64,000 nucleotides of DNA from SPDF01 sp963699825 (GCA_963699825.1 CAVOVI010000001.1:62001-126000), one strand, 5' to 3'; numbered from the stretch's first letter, positions 36,606 through 46,915 are shown. Made by a program: numbers and translations. The notes: generated by a model from the letters alone, not told the origin.

Positions 36606-38768
36606 CTAGTTCCGCTCCCCCTTCATGATGTTCTGCTGCACCATGACCGAAATCGAGTCGGCTCGCGCCGCCTCGTCGACCAGCCCTTCCGACCGCAGGA
36701 TGAGCCCCGTCTCCCGATAGATGATGCCGTAGAGCTGCAGGATCGAGGACGACGGGACGTCCACCCACCCGCGCTCGCGGTTCCGGGTGGCACTCTGCCA
36801 GTGGTAGGTGTCCCAGAGCAACTGCCGGGTGACCTCGAGGTCCACAAACCCGAGCGTCTTGCTGAGCACGATCCCATTCCCCTCCTCGATCGGCTTCGGC
36901 ATCAGCTTCCGCACCAACCCGGTGGTCAGGAGGTACTCGGTCAGGCCAAAGGTCTGATCGGGATAGTTGCCATCGCTCCAGCTGAAGTAGATGGGGCGCG
37001 TGCCCAGGTTGTCGCGGATCAGCGCCACCGTCGCAATGTCCTGCAGCGTCAGGTAATCCTGCCCGAACGCCACCACGAGGCTGTCCACCCGGAGGCCCGT
37101 CCCCTGCTTGACCGCAATGGCCTCCGGCAGGCTGTCCATCTGCGCCGCGGAGAAGCTCTGGAACACCGAGCCCTCGGGCTGGGGCCAGGCCGGCACCGCT
37201 GTCGCCGTCGTGGAGTCGGTCAGCGCCATGCCGGTCTCGGCGGGACCCGGGCGCCAGACGCGCGCGGCCTTCGCCGCGTCGAACTCCGGCGTCTCGCGCC
37301 GCTGCAACTGGCGGAGATGCCACCGGGTATTCATCAGCGACAGGTTGGCCAGCGTGACATCGGGACGCACGCCAAGCACTTCCTGCGCGAACCAGAGCGG
37401 GAAGGTGTCGTTGTCGCCGGCGGTGATGAGAATGCCGTACGGTTCCACCGACTCGAGCATGTCGACGGCCAGGTCGCGCGCCAGGTACTCGTTGGCGCGT
37501 GTGGCGGAGGCGTGATTGCCGGCCAGCGGAATGAAGGCGATCAGGAAGACGGGCGAGGCGTAGAGCCATCGCTTGGCGTCGGGAACACGCATCGCAAGGG
37601 AATCGGCGATGCCCCGATAGAGCGCGCCGAGGCCGAGTGCCACCAGCACGCCGAAGTAGGAGAACGATCCCATGAAGAAGTAGTCGCGCTCACGCACTTC
37701 GCGGGGGAGGTCCCGCTCGAGGTGCATGGAGAAGCCGTACTTGAAGTTCAGGTAGAAGACCAGCGCCACCGTCAGGGTGCCGAACATGGCGAGCGCGGCG
37801 AACCCCGCCCGCTTGTCGCGCCGGATCAGTTCCCAGAGGCCGTAGAGTCCCAGCATGCCGAAGAGCGCCGCCGCGGCGCCGGCCGCAGCGCCCCAGTCGC
37901 GTGCGAACTGCCAGCGGAAGTACTGCATGTAGTTCGCGTACTGGGAGAAGATGTCGGCCTGCCGGTCCATGACCGAAGGCTTGGCGTACTGCACCCGGTT
38001 GATGACGTCCAGCAGCGCCTGGCTGAAGAAGCCGACCGGCTCTCCCTCGTTGATCGGCGGGTACATCCCGGCCCGGATCGGGAGGAAGAGGTAGTTGAGC
38101 GACACGCCCACGACGACCGCGGTGATGACACCGATCACCACCCAGGGTCGGGTGATGACCTTCCAGTCGGTCCAGAGGATGTAGATGGCGACGGCGGGGG
38201 CAGCGAGGAGCCCCATGAGGTGGTTGGTGGTCGAGAGCGCGATGATGTAGGCGATCAGGATGACCCACCGGTCGCGGTGGGGGCCCGGCTTGTCGTCACC
38301 CCAGTGCACCGCGAGCCAGGTGACCAGCGCCATCGACAGCAGCGAGGCGGTGTACACCTTTTCGTTGACGGCCGACTGGTTCCAGACGGTCCAGGAGGTC
38401 GCGGACACCAGCGTACCGGCGGCGGCGGCGAGGAGGCGGCCCCAGCGGATCGGGACGATCTCGCGGAGCCAGCGTTCGGCAATCAGGAACCAGAGGGCCG
38501 CGGATGCCGCGCTGGTGAATGCGGCAAAGAGATTGATCCGCTTCGCGTACTCGCCCGCGAGGGGCAGCAGCCCCCAGGTGTGGGCCAGGATCACGAAGAG
38601 GGGATTGCCGGGGGGATGCGGGATACCGAGGACCTTCGCCGCGGCGATGTACTCGGAGGTGTCCCAGAATGCCGTCGTCGGCGCCAGCGTCGCGTAATAG
38701 ATACCGAAGACCGCCAGGCCGATCAGGGCAGCCCAGCGGTACGGGGTCGCGGGTTTGGTGTTCGTCAC
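36606..38768 (-). CDS. DUF2723 (TMEM260-like) integral membrane glycosyltransferase
   Basis: A 720-residue protein from the GTG at 38768, which has GGAG five bases upstream; the ATG at 38855 lies inside the purH 3' end and is less likely. The N-terminal half has about ten hydrophobic helices and the family signature AFWDTSEYIAAAKVLGIPHP, where Asp/Glu are the expected GT-C catalytic acids. The second half is soluble with TPR-like elements and a conserved TAGDNDTFPLWFAQEVLG. Members resemble protein O-mannosyltransferases of the GT-C class. Donor and acceptor here are unknown. It overlaps the 3' end region of purH closely (10-base gap). Confidence 0.85.
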   Translation of the reverse strand: MTNTKPATPYRWAALIGLAVFGIYYATLAPTTAFWDTSEYIAAAKVLGIPHPPGNPLFVILAHTWGLLPLAGEYAKRINLFAAFTSAASAALWFLIAERWLREIVPIRWGRLLAAAAGTLVSATSWTVWNQSAVNEKVYTASLLSMALVTWLAVHWGDDKPGPHRDRWVILIAYIIALSTTNHLMGLLAAPAVAIYILWTDWKVITRPWVVIGVITAVVVGVSLNYLFLPIRAGMYPPINEGEPVGFFSQALLDVINRVQYAKPSVMDRQADIFSQYANYMQYFRWQFARDWGAAAGAAAALFGMLGLYGLWELIRRDKRAGFAALAMFGTLTVALVFYLNFKYGFSMHLERDLPREVRERDYFFMGSFSYFGVLVALGLGALYRGIADSLAMRVPDAKRWLYASPVFLIAFIPLAGNHASATRANEYLARDLAVDMLESVEPYGILITAGDNDTFPLWFAQEVLGVRPDVTLANLSLMNTRWHLRQLQRRETPEFDAAKAARVWRPGPAETGMALTDSTTATAVPAWPQPEGSVFQSFSAAQMDSLPEAIAVKQGTGLRVDSLVVAFGQDYLTLQDIATVALIRDNLGTRPIYFSWSDGNYPDQTFGLTEYLLTTGLVRKLMPKPIEEGNGIVLSKTLGFVDLEVTRQLLWDTYHWQSATRNRERGWVDVPSSSILQLYGIIYRETGLILRSEGLVDEAARADSISVMVQQNIMKGERN

Positions 38769-38778
38769 GAAATCTCCG

Positions 38779-40308
38779 TTAGTGCCTGAACTGCCGCGAA
38801 CCGGTGAGGACCATGGCCACGCCGAGTCGGTCCGCCGCGGCGACCACCTCGTCATCCTTCACCGAGCCGCCCGGCTGAATGATGGCGGTCACGCCGGCTT
38901 CGGCCGCCGCTTCCACGCCGTCGGGGAAGGGGAAGAAGCCGTCGCTCGCGAGGACCGATCCGCGCGGATCGTGCCCCTGCTGCCGTGCCTTGTGCGCCGC
39001 CAGGAACGAGGCGTCCACCCGGCTCATCTGCCCGGCCCCGATGCCGATGGCGGCCTCGTTCCGGACCAGCATGATCGCGTTCGACTTCACGGAGGCCACG
39101 CCGGCCCAGCCGAAACGGAGATCGCTCCATTCCTTCTCGGTGGGGTGACGGACGGTCGGCACCCGCCACGCTTCTTCGGAGGCGTCGAACACGAAGCGAT
39201 CCTGCACGAGGAAGCCGCCGCGGACGCACTTGTAGTCCAGCCCCTGCTCGCCGTGACTCACCGGCAACTCCACCACCCGCAGGTTCTTCTTGGCCGCCAG
39301 GACCTTGAGCGCCTCCTCGTGGAAGGAGGGAGCGACGATCACCTCGAGGAACATCTTGACCATCTCCTCGGCGGTGGCCTGGCAGACCACGGTGTTGAAC
39401 GCCACCACGCCACCGAACGCCGATTGCGGGTCCGTGGCCACCGCCTTGTGCCACGCGTCGAGCGCCGACGCACCAACCGCCAGGCCGCAGGGTGTCGTGT
39501 GCTTGATGACGGCGCAGGCGGGCCGGGTAGGCCACGGCGCGACCGATGCCATCGCCCCGTCGAGATCGAGGATGTTGTTGAAGGAGAGTTCCTTCCCCTG
39601 GCGCTGCTTGAGGTCGCGGATGCCGCGTGGCTCCTCGGTCACGTACAGTGCCGCGCGCTGGTTCGGGTTCTCCCCGTACCGGAGCGACGCCACCCGCTCG
39701 AGTGAGCCCCCCAGCCGCGCGGGAAGCCCCTCCTCGCGAGGCGTCAGGTACCCGGCGATGGCGCCGTCGTAATCCGCCGTGTGCGCGAACACCTTGGCGG
39801 CATAGGCCCGCCGAGTCTCGATGGGAATCTCGCCGGCGCGGAGGAGCGCCAGCACCTCGGGGTAATCGAACGGCTCCACGACGGGGAGCACGAACTCGTG
39901 ATTCTTGGCCGCCGAACGGAGCATCGAGGGACCACCGATGTCGATGTTCTCGATCGCGTCCTCGAACGAAACGTCGGGTTGGGAAATCGTGGCGCGGAAG
40001 GGATAGAGATTCACCGCCACCAGGTCGATCGGTGTAATCCCGTGTTCCTCCATGGCCCGCGTGTGCACGGGGTTGTCGCGCCGTCCGAGGAGGCCGCCGT
40101 GCACCATCGGGTGGAGGGTCTTCACGCGGCCATCGAGCATCTCCGGGAAGTTGGTGACCGATTCCACCGACTGCACGGGTACGCCCGCCGCTTTCAGCGC
40201 CGCCGCCGTCCCGCCCGTCGAGATGATGTCCCAGCCCAACTGCACCAGGCCCTGCGCAAAGGCGACGACGCCCCGCTTGTCACTGACAGAAACCAATGCC
40301 CTCGGCAT
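38779..40308 (-). CDS. purH: Bifunctional AICAR formyltransferase/IMP cyclohydrolase
   Basis: A 509-residue enzyme for the last two steps of IMP synthesis. The N-terminal cyclohydrolase has ALVSVSDKRGVVAFAQGL, ISTGGTAAALKAAGV and GRVKTLHPMVHGGLL. The C-terminal transformylase has RYGENPNQRAALY and CAVIKHTTPCGLAVG, with the catalytic Lys-His pair. The usual Asn of the KHxNPCG loop is Thr here. The end IQPGGSVKDDEVVAAAD is intact. It lies downstream of purN on the same strand. Confidence 0.96.
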   Translation of the reverse strand: MPRALVSVSDKRGVVAFAQGLVQLGWDIISTGGTAAALKAAGVPVQSVESVTNFPEMLDGRVKTLHPMVHGGLLGRRDNPVHTRAMEEHGITPIDLVAVNLYPFRATISQPDVSFEDAIENIDIGGPSMLRSAAKNHEFVLPVVEPFDYPEVLALLRAGEIPIETRRAYAAKVFAHTADYDGAIAGYLTPREEGLPARLGGSLERVASLRYGENPNQRAALYVTEEPRGIRDLKQRQGKELSFNNILDLDGAMASVAPWPTRPACAVIKHTTPCGLAVGASALDAWHKAVATDPQSAFGGVVAFNTVVCQATAEEMVKMFLEVIVAPSFHEEALKVLAAKKNLRVVELPVSHGEQGLDYKCVRGGFLVQDRFVFDASEEAWRVPTVRHPTEKEWSDLRFGWAGVASVKSNAIMLVRNEAAIGIGAGQMSRVDASFLAAHKARQQGHDPRGSVLASDGFFPFPDGVEAAAEAGVTAIIQPGGSVKDDEVVAAADRLGVAMVLTGSRQFRH

Positions 40309-40338
40309 GATACTCCCAGGTAGAATCCGAGTGTTGAA

Positions 40339-40932
40339 TCAATCCGCGTTCGTCATCGGGACGGGATGCCCCGCCCGTGCCGCCGCCAGGATCACGTCCG
40401 GCAGCAGCCGGTGTTCTTCGGCGAGTACCCGCTCGGCCAGCGTCGCTGGCGTGTCGCCCGGCAACACGGGGATCCGGCGCTGCGCCAGGATCGCGCCCCG
40501 ATCGTATACCTCATCCACCAGGTGCACCGTCGGGCCCGATTCCGCGGCCCCGCTTGCGATGACCGCCTCGTGCACCCGCCGCCCGTACATTCCCGGTCCA
40601 CCGAACGCGGGAAGAAGGGCAGGGTGAACATTGATGATGCGCCCCGCGTACTTCTGGACGACTCCCGGCGGCACCAGCTTCAGATAACCGGCCAGCACCA
40701 GGAGATCCACGTCCCGCCGCCCAAGTCGGGTGATCCACTCCGACGCATCGGCCGGATCGGACAGCACCTCCGCTGGTACCCCCGCGCGCCGGGCCCGTTC
40801 GAGGCCCCCCGCCTCCGCCCGATTGCTCAGCACCAGCACCACCCGCGCGGGCGCCTCACCCTCGAGCCGGTCGAGAATCGCCTGCAGGTTGCTGCCTCCA
40901 CCCGAAACACAGACCGCGACGCGATACGACAT
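40339..40932 (-). CDS. purN: Phosphoribosylglycinamide formyltransferase
   Basis: A 197-residue GAR transformylase that uses 10-formyl-THF. Motifs are VAVCVSGGGSNLQAILD, VDLLVLAGYLKLVPP, the catalytic INVHPALLPAFGGPGMYG and a later TVHLVDEVYDRGAILAQ (active-site Asn, His and Asp). It lies 31 bases upstream of purH, and the two are probably one transcript with gmhB and selA upstream. Confidence 0.95.
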   Translation of the reverse strand: MSYRVAVCVSGGGSNLQAILDRLEGEAPARVVLVLSNRAEAGGLERARRAGVPAEVLSDPADASEWITRLGRRDVDLLVLAGYLKLVPPGVVQKYAGRIINVHPALLPAFGGPGMYGRRVHEAVIASGAAESGPTVHLVDEVYDRGAILAQRRIPVLPGDTPATLAERVLAEEHRLLPDVILAAARAGHPVPMTNAD

Positions 40933-40966
40933 AATCCCGAAAAGTAAGGGGGGGACCCCTCACTCC

Positions 40967-41617
40967 CTAGGGGCCGCCCGGCCGTGATATCGACCCCAGG
41001 ATGTGGTCCACAGCCGCCGAGAGATCGGGCAACACCGGGAAGCCCGCCGCGAGCGCCTCTGCCTCGTGTTTCCGTCCCGCCCCGGTGCGCACGAGGAGTC
41101 CCTGCCCACCGAGCGCCGCCACCGGTTCGAGATCGGATACCCTGTCACCGACTCCCCAGCTCTTCGAGAGATCCAGGTGCCACTCCTCGGCGGCCCGTCG
41201 ATAGAGCAGCGTCTCCGGCTTCCGGCACTCGCAGGGCCCGCCGATGGCAGGGTAGTGGGGACAGTGGTAGGTCGCGTCGAGCAGAGCCCCTTCCTCGGCG
41301 AATCGCCTCGTGATGGCTCGCTCCACGGCGACGTATTCGTCGGGTGTGATCAATCCACGGGCGATTCCCGACTGATTTGTGACCACGATGACCGCGAAGC
41401 CCGCAGCGTTGAGCCGCGCCACCGCAGCCGCGGCGCCGGGGAGGAGCTGGACGGCAGTATCATCGCGTTGAAATCCAGGGTCATCCACCAGAGTGCCGTC
41501 GCGGTCGAGAAACACAGCCGGCCGCAAGCCGGTGCTCGACAACTGGACCCCCGCTTCCGCGGGGGTGACGATCTTCGCGGAGGTACCAGCGCTGGTGTCC
41601 GGGACGCGCGCTGTCAT
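40967..41617 (-). CDS. gmhB: D-glycero-D-manno-heptose-1,7-bisphosphate 7-phosphatase-like HAD enzyme
   Basis: A 216-residue HAD phosphatase. The nucleophile motif is FLDRDGTLVDD (Asp38 and Asp40), motif II is VIVVTNQSGIARG, a Cys/His zinc loop CPHYPAIGGPCECRKP is typical of GmhB, and the Lys plus Asp motifs are CRKP and GVGDRVSDLEPV. It dephosphorylates heptose bisphosphate on the way to LPS ADP-heptose. The first 30 residues are an unusual extension encoded partly by a REP-type palindrome (residues 17-25, VTPAEAGVQ). A start after it is possible. The ATG overlaps the selA stop by 4 bases. Confidence 0.85.
   Translation of the reverse strand: MTARVPDTSAGTSAKIVTPAEAGVQLSSTGLRPAVFLDRDGTLVDDPGFQRDDTAVQLLPGAAAAVARLNAAGFAVIVVTNQSGIARGLITPDEYVAVERAITRRFAEEGALLDATYHCPHYPAIGGPCECRKPETLLYRRAAEEWHLDLSKSWGVGDRVSDLEPVAALGGQGLLVRTGAGRKHEAEALAAGFPVLPDLSAAVDHILGSISRPGGP
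41543..41570. repeat. REP-type palindrome inside the gmhB 5' end
   Basis: CTGGACCCCCGC-TTCC-GCGGGGGTGACG: a palindrome with a 7-8 bp GC core. Its minus-strand translation in frame is VTPAEAGVQ. This is the well-known form of a dispersed repeat, usually intergenic, that reads as xxPAxAGxQ when it enters coding sequence. Confidence 0.7.
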
Positions 41618-42988
41618 TCGTCGAGAGCTGCGGCGACTCCGGCGGCCACCTGATGGAAGGAGTTGTCAGGCAGGGTCCGCGGGTCGAGGACAACCGTTCC
41701 ATTCTCCACCCGGGCGATGATCGGCGGGTCGCCGAGTCGAAGGGCGAGCGCCAGCGAGTCGGCGCCGCGCGGGCCCGGGTCGAGGACCACGAGCGTGGTC
41801 GGCAGGTTGGCTGCGGGGAAGGAGCCACCGCCTGTCAGCGACTTGCCGTCGCTGAGGCGAGGAAGCGGGGAAGCGGGGCAGGCGCCGTGGATCGCGTCGC
41901 CAGCGGCTTCCGCCCGACGCGCCAGCTCATCGACGCGACAGTGTCAGCATCCGAAGGACGGGGATCTCACGGAGCGCGACCGCTGGCTCGCGGTAGAGCT
42001 CCAGCGTCGACTCCAGGGCGGCGAAGGTCATCTTGTCGGCCCGTGCCGCGCGGGCAAGCGGGTTGGCGCGGCATCGCGACAGCAGGTCTGCCCGCCCGAC
42101 CAGGCAGCCCGCCTGCGGGCCGCCGAGGAGCTTGTCGCCGGAGAAGATGACGAGGTCGGCCCCGGCTGCCACGGCGTCCGGCACCCGCGGCTCCGAGGTC
42201 AGCCCGAACGGCGAGAGGTCGGCCAGCAAGCCGCTGCCGATGTCGTGCAGCATGGGCAGCCCAGCCTCACGGGCGAGGCGCGCCAGGTCCCCCGCCGCAG
42301 GCTCGTGAACAAACCCGCTCTGCTCGAAGTTGGACCGGTGCACCTTGAGAATGGCGCCGGTGGCCGGGCCGAGGGCGCGCCGGTAATCGTCGAGGTGGGT
42401 GCGATTGGTGGTGCCGACTTCGTGAAGTCGCGCGCCGCTCCGTTCGAGGATGTCCGGGATCCGGAATGAACCACCGATTTCGATCAGTTCGCCCCGGGAG
42501 ATGATGACTTCCATCCCCGCCGCGACGGTGTTGAGTGCGACGACCAGCGCCGACGCCGCGTTGTTCACCACCAGCGCATCTTCGGCACCAGTCAACTCGG
42601 CCAGGAGATGGCGCCCGTGATCAGTTCGGTGGCCGCGTACGCCGGCCTCGAGATCGAACTCGAGCGCGCTATATCCGGCGGCCACGGAGGTGACCGCTTC
42701 AATGGCCGCTGCAGCCAGCGGAGCGCGTCCCAGGTTGGTGTGCAGCACCACACCGGTGGCATTGAGCACCGGCAGGAGGGAGCGCCGCCCGATGCGCGAC
42801 GCGCGCTCCGTCACGTCCGCTGCCCAGTCTTCCGGCGGGTCGGAGCGGCCGCGGCGCGCCACCGCCACCGCTTCCCGCGCCGCCGCCACGACGATGCTCC
42901 GCGGCATCGCCTCAAGGAGTCGGCTGATGCCGGGCTCCTGCAGCAGCCGGTCCACGGAGGGCAACTGGCGGCGGGGGTCGTCGGTCAT
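41614..42988 (-). CDS. selA: L-seryl-tRNA(Sec) selenium transferase (one frame break)
   Basis: PLP enzyme that converts Ser-tRNA(Sec) to Sec-tRNA(Sec) with selenophosphate. About 457 residues after correction. Motifs are LPSVDRLLQEPG, VLNATGVVLHTNLGRAPLA, NNAASALVVALNTVA, VGTTNRTHLDDYRRALG and the PLP-lysine site IFSGDKLLGGPQAG. One extra base near 41935 moves the last 105 residues (VDELARRAEAAGDA to VAAALDE) into another frame. No selB, selD or tRNA-Sec lies in the window. It overlaps both neighbours by 4 bases. Confidence 0.9.
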
Positions 42989-44232
42989 CGGGCCGGCGGT
43001 GCGGACGGAATCGGCTTCCCGGAATCCGCTGGCGCTCGCAGCGAGTCGGCAGGTGCCGCTGTCGAATCGGTGCTCGCGGCCGTCGAATCCACCTTCACCT
43101 CCGGCACCTCCAGCGGCCCCCGGGCGTCCGCGGCTGCGCCGTTGGCATTCCGGATCGAGTCGATCTCCACGATATAGGTCGAGCCCGGCCTCCACATCTC
43201 CGCGACCCGCAAGAGCAGGATGGAGTAGAGTGGTGTCCGTGCGGGCTTCACGCTGTCCGCGGCCGGCGGGGTAACCGGGTTGGCAGGTGGCTTGGGGACC
43301 AGGGCCGCTGTCGAGTCCGACGGCGGCGGACGGTAGAGGGAATCATGCTCGGTCTTCGGGAGGATCGACAACACTTCGACAGCGACCGAGTCCGGGAGCA
43401 GCAGGACACGGACCGCACCCGGTGCGAACCGCTGACTCGGATCGAGTGGCTGCGTGAAGGTGAGCGTCGCCGTGAGGGAATCCTTCACTTCGGTTTTTGA
43501 GAGACGCGGGCCGACCGAGTCGTGTGGGAACACCCAGAGCTCCGGCACGGCGGTGCTGTCTCTCGGCATCGGCATGGAGTCCCACGCCTCCCGCCGGTCG
43601 AGCCGGATGTTCTTGTTCTGATCGATGGCGCCGTACACGAGGTAGTCGCCGCTCGGCAGCGGTCCGAAATCGAACTTCCCGGCGCTGTCGGCCAGCATCC
43701 GGTACTCCAGGCTGTCCGGAAGGAGAATGGCAACGACGAGTGCGTTAATGGCGGGGCGGGCATTCGACCAATCCCAGACCTGCCCGGTCAGGTGGAGCTC
43801 GGGCAGTGGGGCGCCGGTAGTGAAGGTGACGACCCGGGTGCTGTCGTACCGATTGCGTCGGATATCCATGACGCCGGGGAGGAGTTCGACGCGGTAGACG
43901 GTGTTGGGGCGCCATCCCTCCGACGCTCGCACCGTGATGCGGCTCCGCTTCCACCGTACCTTCGGCACCCGCTCGCTGGGTGAGAGGATGACGAGCTTCT
44001 CGAGATCGCCGGTGCCGAGGCCCATGTTCGGGCTCCCGCCTTCGGAGACGGTCTCATTGAACAGAAACTCGACGTCGCCCGAGAAATCAGGGAGAACGGC
44101 GAGCGATTCGGGAGCAGTCGCAATCAGTTCCGGAGGGACGCGGTCGGGCGGGCCGCCCGGCGGGGGTTCCATCTTGGCGCACGCCGCGATAGCGAGTGCC
44201 AGGAACGCTCCCACCAGGCGACGGCGGGTCAT
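42985..44232 (-). CDS. Ig-like (SbsA/Big_5 type) domain lipoprotein
   Basis: A 415-residue protein from ATG 44232. Signal and lipobox AIAACAK are followed by a Big_5-type domain (PPELIATAPESLAVLP, VEFLFNETVSEG, YRVELLPGVMDIRRN). A carboxypeptidase-regulatory-like beta domain comes next (FDFGPLPSGDYLVYGAIDQNKN), then a strand-rich region and an Ala/Asp/Ser/Pro-rich tail. Similar proteins are common surface lipoproteins in Bacteroidota and Gemmatimonadota, with unclear roles. It sits between valS and selA with 4-base overlaps. Confidence 0.75.
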   Translation of the reverse strand: MTRRRLVGAFLALAIAACAKMEPPPGGPPDRVPPELIATAPESLAVLPDFSGDVEFLFNETVSEGGSPNMGLGTGDLEKLVILSPSERVPKVRWKRSRITVRASEGWRPNTVYRVELLPGVMDIRRNRYDSTRVVTFTTGAPLPELHLTGQVWDWSNARPAINALVVAILLPDSLEYRMLADSAGKFDFGPLPSGDYLVYGAIDQNKNIRLDRREAWDSMPMPRDSTAVPELWVFPHDSVGPRLSKTEVKDSLTATLTFTQPLDPSQRFAPGAVRVLLLPDSVAVEVLSILPKTEHDSLYRPPPSDSTAALVPKPPANPVTPPAADSVKPARTPLYSILLLRVAEMWRPGSTYIVEIDSIRNANGAAADARGPLEVPEVKVDSTAASTDSTAAPADSLRAPADSGKPIPSAPPAR

Positions 44233-46915
44233 CCGCAGCCCAGGCGGCGGCGGTTGTCGCCGAGTGCGTCGGCCTGGGCCAGCCAGGTGGCCAGCTTCTG
44301 CCGCTCGCCCTCGACCACCGCGGCAGGGGCCCGAGCCACGAACTGCTCGTTGCCGAGCTTCCGCTCCTGAGCCGTCACCAGCTGGCGGAGGTGCGCCTCC
44401 TCCTTGGCCAGACGCGCGCATTCGCGTTCCCGGTCGGCGGCGCTCAATTCGATCGAGACCTCAATGCCATTCGGAAGCACCGCCGTCTTGCGGCCGGCGT
44501 CGCCCGCGGAGTCCCCGCCGCCGACGGTCACGCGCTCGAGCCGCACCCGCGCCAGCCGGGCGATGGTCTCCAGCTGCGGCGTGAGTTGTTCCGCTGACCG
44601 CCGGGTGCTGCTGGTCAACGCACCGTCCGCCTTGTCGCCGGGCCGCACGCCGGCATCGGCGCAGAGCTGCCGGAAGCTGGTCACGACCTGCTGGACCTCG
44701 GCGAACTGCGCCAGCGCTTCGTCGTCGGTCGCGCGGTCATCGGGGCGGGGCCACGGCGCGACGGAGATGGACGCGTTCTCATCGTGACCGGGGAGCCGCT
44801 TCCAGAGCGTCTCGGTCACGAACGGCATGACCGGGTGCAGGAGGCGCAGGGCGACATCGAAGGTCTGCGCCAGCACCGCACGCGCCACGTCGCCCCCAGG
44901 CTGCTGATCGTAGAGCCGGGGCTTGGCCTGTTCGATGTACCAGTCGGCGAGGTCGCTCCAGAGGAAGCGGTAGACGGCGGCGGCCGCGTCGTTCAGGCGA
45001 AACCGTTCAAACGCCTCCGTGGCCGCGCGAACGGTGGCGTCGCATCGCGCGATGATCCAGCGATCGGGGAGGGTCAGCTCCTCGCGTCGGACCACGTTGG
45101 TGTACGGGCCGGCCAGCGGACGGGTGGGACCGTCGAGGGTGCCGAGCGCAAAGCGGCCGGCATTCCAGAGCTTGTTGGCGAAGTTCCTGCCTGCCGCGAA
45201 CGACGACTCGAGGTCGGCGGGGTCGAGGATCAGGTCGGTGCCGACGGCCATCCCCGAGATGACGGTGTAGCGCAGCGCGTCGGCGCCGTAGCGCTCGATC
45301 ACTTCCAGCGGGTCGATGCCGTTGCCCAGCGACTTGGACATCTTCCGATGCTGGGTATCGCGCACCGTCCCGTGGAGGTACACCGTGTGGAACGGCACCT
45401 TCCCCTGGAACTCGAGCCCCGCCATGATCATCCGCGCCACCCAGAAGAAGAGAATCTCCGGGGCGGTCACGAGTGTGTCACCAGGGTAGAACCGTTTCAG
45501 GTCCGCCGTATGCTCCGGCCATCCGAGGCTGGAGAAGGGCACCAGCCACGATGAGAACCAGGTGTCGAGCACGTCCTCATCCTGCCGCACCGCGCCGCCG
45601 CAGCCGGGGCAGGAGGTCAGGTCGGTGCGGGACACGCTGATTCGCTCGCAGCCCGGCGTGTCGCAGTACCAGACCGGAATCCGGTGCCCCCACCAGAGCT
45701 GGCGCGAGATGCACCAGTCGCGAATGCCTTCCATCCACTGGGCGTACTCGGTGCCACGGCGCTCGGGGATGAACCGCACGTCGCCGTTCTGGTACGCCTG
45801 CAGCGCGGGGGCCGCGAGCGGAGCCATCCGGACGAACCACTGCTCGGACAGGCGAGGCTCGATGACGGTTGCGCAGCGGTAGCAGTGGCCCACGGCGTGG
45901 TGATGGTCCTCGACCTTTTCCAGCAGGCCGAGGGCGTCAAACTCCCTGACCACCGCTTTCCGGGCCGCTTCGCGCGTCAGCCCCTGGAACCGTGCGGGGG
46001 CGTTCTCGTTCACGTGCGCGTCGGGGGTCAGGATGTTGAGCGCGTCGAGCCCGTGGCGCTTGCCGATCTCGAAGTCGAGCGGATCGTGCGCCGGCGTCAC
46101 CTTGACGGCACCGGTGCCGAAGGCCGGGTCGATCGTCGTCGTCGGCAATGATCGGGATCTCCCGATCCACCAGCGGCAGCCGAATGGTGCTGCCGATCAA
46201 GTCCGCGTACCGGGTATCGGATGGATGCACTGCGACGGCGGTGTCGCCGAGCATGGTCTCGGGGCGGGTCGTGGCGACGGTCAGGTGCCGTCCGTCACTG
46301 AGCGGATAGCGGAGGTGCCAGAGCTTGCCATCCTCTTCCTCCTTCTCCGCCTCCTCGTTGGAGAGGGCGGTGAGGCAGCGGGGGCACCAGTTGATGATGT
46401 AGTTGCCGCGGTAGATGAGGTCCTTCTCGTACAGCCGGACGAACACCTCGCGCACCGCCCGCGAGAGTCCTTCGTCGAGCGTGAAGTAGGTCCGGTTCCA
46501 GTCGCAACTGGCGCCGATGGCCTTCAACTGTTCGAGGATGGTGGCGCCGGTGGTCTCGACGTGCTCCCAGACCCGATCGACGAAGGCCTCGCGACCGAGG
46601 TCGAAGCGCGTCTTCCCGTCGGTGGCCAGCATGCGCTCGACCACGTTCTGCGTGGCGATGCCGGCGTGGTCGGTGCCCGGCAGCCAGAGCACGTCGCGCC
46701 CCCGCATCCGCTCGAAGCGGATGACGGCGTCCTGGATGGTGTTGTTGAGGCCGTGGCCCATGTGCAGCCGGTGCCGTCACGTTGGGCGGCGGCATCATGA
46801 TGACGTAGGGGCGCCCGCCGGACCGGGGCGCGAAGAGGTCCTGCTCGGTCCACCACCGATAGAGCCCCTGCTCGATATCTCCCGGCTGGTACTGCGGGGC
46901 GAGTTCCTCGGTCAT
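44229..46915 (-). CDS. valS: Valyl-tRNA synthetase (two frame breaks)
   Basis: Class Ia synthetase of about 894 residues. The HIGH motif is in LHMGHGLNNTIQDAV, the CP1 editing domain carries TTRPETMLGDTAVAVHP, a tRNA-binding WCISRQLWWGHRIPVWYC and zinc-type CPGCGG segments are visible, and the KMSKS loop is KMSKSLGNGIDP. A C-terminal coiled coil starts near residue 820. One-base insertions near 46785 and 46150 break the frame at RLHMG and ADDTIDPA. The ATG at 46915 overlaps the BON gene, and the TGA overlaps the lipoprotein gene. Confidence 0.94.

Noticed and set aside
36801..38789. A 662-codon open frame on the plus strand opposite the DUF2723 gene
   Set aside because: It is a GC-rich shadow of the minus-strand gene: no family motif, charged low-complexity translation and no ribosome site. 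The same applies to long frames opposite thrS (47619-49559), the helicase (21617-23818) and the DUF4175 gene (13030-15714).
41614..42988. In-frame UGA read as selenocysteine at the end of the selA frame
   Set aside because: The stop near 41927 comes from a one-base shift. The alternative frame restores a normal 105-residue SelA C-terminus, so no recoding is needed.
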